10,539 nt of DNA from the NCBI GenBank assembly GCA_900551915.1, contig URXT01000054.1, positions 1 to 10,539 on the forward strand. Direction: 5' to 3'. This DNA is from an uncultured bacterium (GTDB lineage Bacteria; Cyanobacteriota; Vampirovibrionia; Gastranaerophilales; Gastranaerophilaceae). The notes below the pieces were generated by a model that was not told the DNA's origin, ran no database searches, and saw only the letters and a program-made list of their open reading frames with translations. Shown piece after piece: positions 6,070 through 10,539 of this stretch. Both the position numbers and the translations under genes were made by a program. Numbering within the stretch: position 1 is the stretch's first letter; each line of letters starts with the position of its first letter.

Positions 6070-6854
6070 TTACAAAAAACAAACTTGACGAACTGGTTAA
6101 AAAATATGAAACTGCGAATTTTATTTCGCCCGACCCGATAAGCATTCCGCACAATTTTAAGACAAAAAAAGATATTGAAATTGCAGGATTTATTGCCTCG
6201 CTTGTTGCTTACGGAAGCCGGAAAGTTTTCTTAAAAAAACTTGACGAATTATTCAAAATTGCACAAAACGAACCGTTAAATTTTATTCTGAATTTTGAAC
6301 CGAAAATTTTGGGCAATTTCAATTATCGTTTTGGAAAACCTGCTGATTTTGCAGAAATTTTTAAAATCATGCGCACGCTTTATGAAAAAGACGGCGGACT
6401 TGAGGAGTTGTTTAAATATGGTTACACCCACCCCCTAAACCCCTCCCATGAGGGGCGGGAGAATTGTGAGCGTATTCAGAAAATGTTTTCGGTTGTGACG
6501 GATTATTTTTATTCGCGCGCTGACAAAAATACCGGTCAGGGATTTTATTTTATGATACCCGACCCTCACAAAGGCGGGGCGATGAAAAGGATGTGCATGT
6601 ATTTGCGCTGGATGGTTCGAAAACCTCCGGTTGATTTCGGGATTTGGGATTTTATGCCGGCATCTGAACTTTTAATTCCACTTGACGTTCATGTTGCAAG
6701 AGTTTCAAGAGAAATGGGGCTTTTGACACGCAAGCAGAATGATTTCAAAGCCGTTTTGGAATTAACAGAAAATCTCAAAAAGTTTGACCCTCAAGACCCG
6801 TCAAAATATGATTTTGCCATCTTCGGCCTGGGTGTGGACGAAGTCCACTCTTAG
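6066..6854 (+). CDS. DUF2400 / TIGR02757 family protein
   Basis: Conserved uncharacterised protein, 262 residues, near the usual family length. Diagnostic stretches are KRMCMYLRWMVRK (174-186), VDFGIWDFMPASELLIPLDVHVARVS (189-214, contiguous family block) and DPQDPSKYDFAIFGLG (241-256). The PLDVHVARV motif resembles the Asp-His stretch of HhH-GPD DNA glycosylases, but no iron-sulfur cysteines or helix-hairpin-helix lysine are evident, so a DNA-repair role is only a guess. Residues 121-132 (THPLNPSHEGRE) are encoded by a GC-rich palindromic insert that does not look native. The start overlaps tadA's stop (ATGA), with ribosome site GAAAGG five bases upstream. The last codons form part of a hairpin leading into a GC-rich non-coding segment. 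The gene appears intact. Confidence 0.85.
   Translation: MITKNKLDELVKKYETANFISPDPISIPHNFKTKKDIEIAGFIASLVAYGSRKVFLKKLDELFKIAQNEPLNFILNFEPKILGNFNYRFGKPADFAEIFKIMRTLYEKDGGLEELFKYGYTHPLNPSHEGRENCERIQKMFSVVTDYFYSRADKNTGQGFYFMIPDPHKGGAMKRMCMYLRWMVRKPPVDFGIWDFMPASELLIPLDVHVARVSREMGLLTRKQNDFKAVLELTENLKKFDPQDPSKYDFAIFGLGVDEVHS
6424..6463. repeat. GC-rich palindromic insert inside the DUF2400 gene
   Basis: A C-rich block (ACACCCACCCCCTAAAC, then CCCCTC, CCAT, GAGGGG, CGGGAG) interrupts an AT-rich gene. The core CCCCTC/GAGGGG (6440-6455) is a 6-bp stem with a 4-base loop. It stays in frame and encodes THPLNPSHEGRE. The composition and hairpin match the look of small dispersed palindromic repeats found in many bacteria. 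Copy number elsewhere cannot be seen from this window. Confidence 0.6.
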
Positions 6855-6980
6855 ACACTGGAGCTGGATTAGGCAGATAGCGCTTCTGTCGGAATTAGGT
6901 CAGGCAAGTGCAGGTTAGTACAGAGCCGCTGGGAACGGTCGATGTTTTGTGACGATATTAGTTGAATATCTTGGTTGTTG
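6827..6980 (+). ncRNA. GC-rich hairpin-rich segment, candidate structured RNA
   Basis: From 6827 to 6941 G+C is about 56% by hand count, far above the flanking sequence. Local hairpins read on the plus strand: GTGGAC/GTCCAC (6834-6848, overlapping the end of the DUF2400 gene), GGCAGA/TCTGTC with self-complementary loop TAGCGCT (6872-6890), GTGC/GTAC (6908-6921), GCCG/CGGT (6925-6939) and GATATT/AATATC (6954-6970), followed by T/G-rich sequence. I could not match it to tRNA, tmRNA, SRP RNA, RNase P RNA, 6S RNA or the common riboswitches. It could also be the remnant of a mobile element end. No gene is supported in 6855-7044. Confidence 0.3.
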
Positions 6981-6984
6981 TTTG

Positions 6985-7012
6985 TTGACAAAAAGATTTA
7001 AAATGCTATGAT
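6985..7012 (+). promoter_or_regulatory. Strong sigma-70-type promoter with extended -10
   Basis: Perfect -35 TTGACA (6985-6990), 16-base spacer, TATGAT (7007-7012) preceded by TGC, an extended -10. Transcription would start near 7019, giving a leader of about 25 bases before the ATG at 7045. This is the best promoter match in the window. Confidence 0.75.
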
Positions 7013-7044
7013 AAAATCCCGATTAGGAATATGAAAGGATTTAT

Positions 7045-7353
7045 ATGAGCGGAATTCCGGCAGTAAGAAACAGACTCGCACAATTGAGGTCAGAAAAGAT
7101 GCTTTCGGTTTTGATGGGCGATTACAAAGGCTATAAACAGGCTGCGAAAGATTATGCAAAATTGGCGGTGAAAAATTTTGATGAAACCAAATCACTCCCG
7201 CCCCAGCCAAAAGTTACTTTTCCGCTGTTTTCAAAACAGGGATTTAGAATGATGAAAGTTTGGTTTTTAGAAAAATTCAGGACAAAAACTCCGGAAGAAA
7301 AACAGCTTGCAAAATTTGCAGAACGTGAAGCCTTGAAGAAAAAATTTTTATAG
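7045..7353 (+). CDS. Small basic protein of unknown function
   Basis: 102 residues, cytoplasmic by appearance: no signal peptide and no membrane segment. It is rich in Lys and Arg, predicted mostly helical, with MSGIPAVRNRLAQLRSEKM at the N-terminus, a Pro-containing middle (LPPQPKVTFP, 51-60) and a lysine-rich C-terminal helix (EKQLAKFAEREALKKKF). I recognise no domain. Its reality is supported by a strong promoter ending at 7012, a ribosome site AAAGGA (7034-7039) five bases from the ATG, and coding-like codon use. Expressed alone, it ends two bases from the convergent Xre gene with no hairpin terminator between them. Its charge would fit a nucleic-acid or ribosome-associated protein, but that is only inference. 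Confidence 0.75.
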   Translation: MSGIPAVRNRLAQLRSEKMLSVLMGDYKGYKQAAKDYAKLAVKNFDETKSLPPQPKVTFPLFSKQGFRMMKVWFLEKFRTKTPEEKQLAKFAEREALKKKFL

Positions 7354-7355
7354 AA

Positions 7356-7598
7356 TTATTCGTATAAATTTTTATCAGGTGTATTGTCCGGCACATATCT
7401 GAAAAGGTCATTTGGCGTGCAGTCGAGAGCAAAACAGAGTTTGTCAAGAGTGGAAAATTCAATACCTTGAGTTTTATCATTGTAAATGTTGTACAATGTT
7501 TTTCTGCTTATGCCTGTAAGCTTTATTATTTCATGAAATTTTATGCGTTTTTCACCAAGAATTATAGATAAACGATTTTTAATCATAAATCTAATCAT
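7356..7598 (-). CDS. Single-domain Xre/Cro-type HTH regulator
   Basis: 80-residue DNA-binding protein made almost entirely of one HTH domain of the Cro/C1 type. After a short helix (IKNRLSIILGEK), helix 2-turn-helix 3 is seen in KFHEIIKLTGISRKTLYNIYN (about 20-40), followed by FSTLDKLCFALDCTPNDLFRYVPD (48-71), the closing pattern common in this family. No effector or dimerisation domain is visible. ATG 7598 is the first start; an alternative is Met5 at 7586, and neither has a clear Shine-Dalgarno site, so translation may be weak or nearly leaderless. An inverted repeat 9 bases upstream suggests autoregulation. No toxin, phage or restriction gene is adjacent, so its target is unknown. Confidence 0.85.
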   Translation of the reverse strand: MIRFMIKNRLSIILGEKRIKFHEIIKLTGISRKTLYNIYNDKTQGIEFSTLDKLCFALDCTPNDLFRYVPDNTPDKNLYE

Positions 7599-7606
7599 AT
7601 TTTATG

Positions 7607-7621
7607 TGTAATATGATTACA
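7607..7621. promoter_or_regulatory. Inverted-repeat operator candidate upstream of the HTH gene
   Basis: TGTAAT-ATG-ATTACA, perfect 6-bp arms around a 3-bp centre, lies between the minus-strand -10 (7631-7636) and the HTH start codon. Arm size and position match autoregulatory operators of small Xre-type repressors. Confidence 0.5.
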
Positions 7622-7630
7622 TCTTCAAGA

Positions 7631-7659
7631 AATATAATACTTAAATGGGTAGTTGACAA
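7631..7659 (-). promoter_or_regulatory. Promoter for the Xre/Cro-type HTH gene
   Basis: On the minus strand TTGTCA (plus 7654-7659), 17-base spacer, TATATT (plus 7631-7636). Its -35 overlaps, on the opposite strand, the -35 of a plus-strand promoter. The predicted transcript start falls beside the inverted repeat at 7607-7621, so binding there would block transcription. Confidence 0.5.
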
Positions 7660-7681
7660 CTTATTTTTTTTAATATATATT
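7653..7681 (+). promoter_or_regulatory. Divergent plus-strand promoter without a gene
   Basis: Perfect TTGACA (7653-7658), 17-base spacer, TATATT (7676-7681). No plus-strand coding region follows; transcription from about 7688 would cross a GC hairpin and meet a strong stem at 7790-7815. In AT-rich DNA the -10 match alone is weak evidence, but the -35 is a perfect match. Confidence 0.4.
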
Positions 7682-7733
7682 AATAATTGCTAAAGAAATT
7701 AGTGTTATCACAAACATTTTATCGTTCCCAATA

Positions 7734-7761
7734 GTGCCGCCCGAAATTTTTTGGGCGGTAC
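7734..7761. repeat. GC-rich hairpin in gene-free interval
   Basis: GTGCCGCCC (7734-7742) pairs with GGGCGGTAC (7753-7761), one G-T wobble, around the loop GAAATTTTTT. There is no T-run after the stem on either strand, so it is not a standard terminator. Confidence 0.55.
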
Positions 7762-7781
7762 ATCTGTTAAATAAAATTTTT

Positions 7782-7815
7782 GATATAAAAAGCGCCAGCC
7801 TGATGGCTGGCGCTT
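7782..7815 (-). terminator. Rho-independent terminator of pfp
   Basis: Read on the minus strand: an 11-bp perfect stem AAGCGCCAGCC/GGCTGGCGCTT (plus 7790-7815), ATCA loop, then TTTTTATATC. It starts 24 bases after the pfp stop. On the plus strand the same stem is followed by a poorer T-rich tail, so it may also work in reverse. Confidence 0.92.
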
Positions 7816-7838
7816 CAATTTATTTATTTAGTATCAAC

Positions 7839-9521
7839 TTACGCATTCACAAGGGATTTTTCTCTTTCTAACTGAAGCGTGCAGGTTGTTACGTCGCATA
7901 CGCAAGACGGTCCAAAGTATTGGATTGCGCCCGGGAATAAATATCTGTCATTCATTGCCCATTCTTCTCTGTTTTCTTCCAATTGTTTGAAAACGGGGCC
8001 GTCAAGTCTTACCAGAGCTTTCTGAATTACAGGTTTCATTTCGCCATGGCGTCTTTCCATGTTCATCATCATTGTAAGAGGAATTCCGCCTGCAACCCAC
8101 TTGTCTGCCGGTTGTGTAAGATTTCTTACTGATGAAAGGTATCCTGTCAAGCCAAAATTGATTAATGCAAATGCGTTGAAGCCTAATGAATAGCAGTAAT
8201 CAGCGTCAAAGTTTGACGGGAATGCACATCTTCCTTCATATCCGAAGAAGTGAGATTGAGCGGAGAATTTGCCGATGTAATCCCCTTGAGATTTGAGTTC
8301 GTCAAGTCTTGTTTGAATCATTTCGATTAACAATTTTTCTGTTTCGATTTTTGAAACCTGAACATTTCCATGCGGGTCGCGGTCTGCAAGAAGCTGGCCT
8401 TTAATCAAGACAGGAAGTGAATTGTAAACTTTTGCATTTTCAGAATCAAGTCTGTTTTCAACGATATCAAATTTTTCTCTGATTGTTGTAGCATTTACAA
8501 AATCAGGGTCATTTTCCAAAGTTGCCATAATATCATTCAGGTTTGCAATCATTGATTTCATTTCAGGAATGAATTCAATCAAGCCTTCCGGAATAATTGC
8601 GATACCGAAGTTTTTGCCTTTATCAGCGCGTTTAACAATTACAGAGCACATGTAGTTGATAATGCTTTCTAAAGACATTTTCTTTTCTTCAACTTCTTCA
8701 GAAATCAAAGTGATGTTGGGCTGGGTTTGAAGAGCTGCTTCAAGAGCAACGTGAGAAGCGCTTCTACCCATAATTTTGATAAAGTGCCAGTATTTTTTAG
8801 CTGAATTTGCGTCGCGCTGGATGTTTCCGATAAGTTCAGCGTAAGTTTTTGTTGCAGTGTCAAAACCGAAAGAAATTTCAATCTGGTCATTTTTCAGGTC
8901 GCCGTCAATTGTTTTAGGGCATCCGATAACCTGAATACCGGTGTTATTTTTAACAAACCATTCTGCAAGAAGTGCAGCGTTTGTATTTGAATCATCACCG
9001 CCGATAATTACAACTGCTGTGATGCCTAATTTTTTACAAACAGCAAGTGATTTTTGGAACTGGTCTTCTGTTTCAAGCTTAGTTCTGCCGGAACCTATAA
9101 TGTCAAAGCCGCCTGTGTTTCTGTATTCATCCATAAATTCATCAGTGAATTCAATATATTTTCCGTCAATTATACCTGAAGGACCTCCGAGGAAGCCGTA
9201 TAATTTATTAGATGAATTTGCTTGTTTCAAAGCATCATATAACCCTGCGATTACGTTGTGACCGCCAGGTGCCTGTCCGCCTGAAAGGATTACGCCTACA
9301 TTTTTTTGTTCTGATGCTGTCATAGAAATTGAGTTTTTAAAAGTTACGACAGGTTTGCCATAAGTATTTTTGAATAATTCTTTAATCTGTTCCTGATCTC
9401 TTACTGATTGAGTCGCAGAACCTTCAACCAATTCCAGTGTATTAATGCCTTTTGCAAGACATTCAGGAAGTTTTGGCTGATACTTTAGTCTTTCGATTTG
9501 TAATGGTGAAAGTTTTTTCAT
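7839..9521 (-). CDS. pfp: Diphosphate-dependent 6-phosphofructokinase
   Basis: Catalyses reversible phosphorylation of fructose 6-phosphate with pyrophosphate (EC 2.7.1.90), replacing ATP-PFK in glycolysis or running toward gluconeogenesis. The length of 560 residues matches the long, plant-type class. Motifs: [16 protein letters not shown] (76-91), GGDDSNTNA (174-182), whose Asp177 after GGD is the PPi-specificity mark (ATP enzymes have Gly), PKTIDGDL (202-209) with Lys203 and catalytic Asp206, MGRSASH (251-257) and PEGL (311-314) for fructose 6-phosphate, and YEGR (428-431). The C-terminal extension carries three Cys (SCVCDVTTC, 539-547). ATG 9521 has a good ribosome site (AAGGAAGAG) about 7 bases upstream. 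It lies 77 bases downstream of the DUF1796 gene on the same strand. No convincing private promoter is visible, but a small inverted repeat GAGTA-A-TACTC (9541-9551) lies in that gap. Confidence 0.95.
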   Translation of the reverse strand: MKKLSPLQIERLKYQPKLPECLAKGINTLELVEGSATQSVRDQEQIKELFKNTYGKPVVTFKNSISMTASEQKNVGVILSGGQAPGGHNVIAGLYDALKQANSSNKLYGFLGGPSGIIDGKYIEFTDEFMDEYRNTGGFDIIGSGRTKLETEDQFQKSLAVCKKLGITAVVIIGGDDSNTNAALLAEWFVKNNTGIQVIGCPKTIDGDLKNDQIEISFGFDTATKTYAELIGNIQRDANSAKKYWHFIKIMGRSASHVALEAALQTQPNITLISEEVEEKKMSLESIINYMCSVIVKRADKGKNFGIAIIPEGLIEFIPEMKSMIANLNDIMATLENDPDFVNATTIREKFDIVENRLDSENAKVYNSLPVLIKGQLLADRDPHGNVQVSKIETEKLLIEMIQTRLDELKSQGDYIGKFSAQSHFFGYEGRCAFPSNFDADYCYSLGFNAFALINFGLTGYLSSVRNLTQPADKWVAGGIPLTMMMNMERRHGEMKPVIQKALVRLDGPVFKQLEENREEWAMNDRYLFPGAIQYFGPSCVCDVTTCTLQLEREKSLVNA

Positions 9522-9598
9522 ATTTTCTCTTCCTTATCTTGAGTAATACTCCACGCCAACATTGTACTACAAACATGTTCTTTTAGTTATTTTCTATA

Positions 9599-10306
9599 TT
9601 AATTTACGTCTTTTGCGATTTTTATTAAAAGATTTTTGTCTATATTAGTGCAACTATTTCTGAACCATTCTGCACCAAATTTGTCTACATCTCCAACTGC
9701 ATATTCTATATACATAATATTAGGATTAATATTTTTAAATATTTGTTCCATCTCTTGTTCTACAAAGCTTAGGACAATAAACTCAACTGTTTTGCCTTTT
9801 CTAAATTTTGTTAGCGCGTTGTAAATTCTGTTTAAATATTCTTCCGAACAATTTCTATTAAAACAAGCCATTACATATTTTACTGTTTGGGCATTTTGGG
9901 AAATATTTTTAAAATTCTCTATACGTTTGTCATAGCGTATTTTTAATTCTTCTAAACTAAGTTTGCCGTCATGTACAAATTCCAAAGAATATTTTTTATT
10001 AACCCAGGTTTTATATATATCATTTTCTACCCAGGTAACATTGTCTGTTATGCCTTTAAAATCATTTTCTAATAATTCTGCAAGAGAAGCAATCGGGGTT
10101 ATACATAAATCGAAAGGGAAACTAAGTTCTCCATATTTTTTCTTTGGTTTTAAACCATATCTGGTAAATACCATTCGGACAAAACAATTTGAGCCTAAAC
10201 TAATATAACGGTTGACATTTTTATTACGAAGTATATGGGTAAATTTTGTACCAAAAATTTCAAAATCTATACGCCCTAAAGTTCGTTTGTATTTAAAAAA
10301 TACCAT
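9599..10306 (-). CDS. DUF1796 putative papain-like cysteine peptidase
   Basis: 235-residue protein with the DUF1796 hallmarks: ISLGSNCFVR (35-44), in which Cys41 is the proposed nucleophile, SFPFDL (62-67, usually PFDW), a region around NDFKGI (81-86), and EFVHDGK (109-115) with candidate His112. The C-terminal half alternates beta and helix (KYVMACFN, EFIVLSF, IMYIEYA). No signal peptide, so probably cytoplasmic. The family is annotated as putative peptidase on fold grounds; no substrate is known, and members are often found near surface-glycan genes, but none lies here. It has its own promoter (10363-10391), shared back to back with an Xre-type regulator, and may read through into pfp. ATG 10306 has an AAAGAG site upstream. 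Composition is AT-rich like its upstream region. Confidence 0.75.
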   Translation of the reverse strand: MVFFKYKRTLGRIDFEIFGTKFTHILRNKNVNRYISLGSNCFVRMVFTRYGLKPKKKYGELSFPFDLCITPIASLAELLENDFKGITDNVTWVENDIYKTWVNKKYSLEFVHDGKLSLEELKIRYDKRIENFKNISQNAQTVKYVMACFNRNCSEEYLNRIYNALTKFRKGKTVEFIVLSFVEQEMEQIFKNINPNIMYIEYAVGDVDKFGAEWFRNSCTNIDKNLLIKIAKDVN

Positions 10307-10361
10307 TTTATCATACTCTTTATAAAGGAATTTACTATGTTGTTCTAGTATACTAATAAGA

Positions 10362-10413
10362 AATTCTATATATTAATTAGAAAAATGTCAATATAATTCA
10401 ATATATTAATTTG
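10362..10413. repeat. Two 19-bp direct repeats between divergent promoters
   Basis: Copies at 10362-10380 and 10395-10413 match at 17 of 19 positions and share the core ATATATTAATT. Their starts are 33 bp apart, about three DNA turns. One lies on the minus-strand promoter; the other touches the -35 of the plus-strand promoter (10411). This is the layout expected for two operator half-regions. Confidence 0.6.
10363..10391 (-). promoter_or_regulatory. Promoter for the DUF1796 gene
   Basis: On the minus strand a perfect TTGACA (plus 10386-10391), 17-base spacer, TAGAAT (plus 10363-10368). This predicts a leader of about 50 bases before the ATG at 10306. The first copy of a 19-bp direct repeat covers the -10 and most of the spacer. 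Confidence 0.6.
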
Positions 10414-10439
10414 TAAACATTTATTCATTTATCTATAGA
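10411..10439 (+). promoter_or_regulatory. Promoter for the right-edge Xre regulator
   Basis: TTGTAA (10411-10416), 17-base spacer, TATAGA (10434-10439). The start codon lies 20 bases after the -10, with ribosome site TAGGA (10451-10455). A reasonable but not perfect match in AT-rich DNA. Confidence 0.45.
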
Positions 10440-10458
10440 CTTAATATGAGTAGGAAAA

Positions 10459-10539
10459 ATGTTTAAACAAAAATTTGCAGCTAATCTTAAAAATATAAGA
10501 AAATCAAGAAGATTAACTCAAGAACAGCTTGCAGAAGCT
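10459..10539 (+). CDS. Xre-family HTH regulator, N-terminal part only
   Basis: The first 27 codons of a gene cut by the window edge: MFKQKFAANLKNIRKS then RRLTQEQLAEA. The pattern L-x-x-x-R-x-x-x-x-L-T-Q-E-x-L-A is the classic opening of Cro/C1-type HTH domains (helix 1 and helix 2). A ribosome site TAGGA is close upstream (3-base gap) and a promoter lies at 10411-10439. It is transcribed away from the DUF1796 gene across a 152-base region with repeated sites. Whether it is a short repressor, a longer fusion or a phage/defence regulator cannot be told from this fragment. Confidence 0.8.
   Translation, partial: MFKQKFAANLKNIRKSRRLTQEQLAEA

Larger units (their letters stand above)
7688..7820 (+). 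ncRNA. Candidate small RNA between HTH gene and pfp
   Basis: Inferred transcript of about 130 bases from the promoter at 7653-7681 to the stem at 7790-7815, which on this strand is followed by TCAATTTATTTATTT. It would contain a 9-bp GC-rich stem (7734-7742 with 7753-7761). No reading frame or known RNA family is recognised. The whole 7599-7838 interval lacks a gene. Confidence 0.25.

Noticed and set aside
6822..6906. Frameshifted continuation of the DUF2400 gene past its stop
   Set aside because: The family normally ends just after FGLGV, so the protein is already complete; the readable alternative frame looks like no known protein.
6827..6980. tRNA, SRP RNA, RNase P RNA, tmRNA or known riboswitch
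   Set aside because: I compared the remembered consensus motifs (T-loop, GGTCAGG...GGAA core, GAGGAAAGTCC, and others) and none fits; kept only as an unassigned structured segment.
8941..9261. Plus-strand open frame inside pfp
   Set aside because: Antisense shadow of a conserved enzyme; no domain and no independent promoter.
9963..10208. Plus-strand open frame inside the DUF1796 gene
   Set aside because: Antisense shadow; composition and lack of signals give no support.
10362..10413. CRISPR-like repeats
   Set aside because: Only two imperfect AT-rich copies with a 14-base gap; no array and no cas genes.

Overview
The window looks like chromosome from an AT-rich bacterium, most likely a gut Melainabacterium (Gastranaerophilales/Vampirovibrionia). 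This rests on the style of the prepilin N-terminus (FTLAEVLITLGIIGIVAAM), the low-GC coding style, the long PPi-type phosphofructokinase and the DUF2400 protein. It is a judgement from sequence style; no database search was possible.

Layout, left to right. (1) 96-836 (+): a type IV prepilin-like protein whose 5' coding end is built from 7-bp tandem repeats and a C7 tract. Tail to tail with it on the minus strand (854-1234) is a small secreted protein of unknown function with a TTG start. (2) 1365-3174 (+): holA and holB, the delta and delta' clamp-loader subunits, overlapping by 17 bases. (3) 3255-6854 (+): a tight four-gene operon of OmpR-type response regulator, membrane histidine kinase, tadA (tRNA adenosine deaminase) and a DUF2400/TIGR02757 protein. 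It is preceded by a 26-bp perfect palindrome that overlaps the promoter. The DUF2400 gene carries a GC-rich palindromic insert and runs into a GC-rich, hairpin-rich non-coding stretch (about 6827-6980). (4) 7045-7353 (+): a small basic protein of unknown function behind a strong promoter. Tail to tail with it (7356-7598, minus) is a single-domain Xre/Cro regulator with an operator-like inverted repeat just upstream. (5) 7599-7838: a gene-free stretch with overlapping divergent promoters, an extra GC hairpin and the strong terminator of the next gene; it may encode a small RNA. (6) 7839-9521 (minus): diphosphate-dependent 6-phosphofructokinase, downstream of a DUF1796 putative papain-like cysteine peptidase (9599-10306, minus). 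(7) 10459 to the window end (+): the first 27 codons of another Xre-type regulator, divergent from the DUF1796 gene across promoters that share 19-bp direct repeats.

Most genes are housekeeping: replication, tRNA editing, glycolysis and signal transduction. I do not see a complete new multi-gene system. The most interesting signals are the slippage-prone repeats in the prepilin leader (possible phase variation), the unexplained structured segment after the DUF2400 gene, the regulator palindrome, the candidate small RNA at 7653-7820, and the repeat-bearing divergent promoter region at the right edge.
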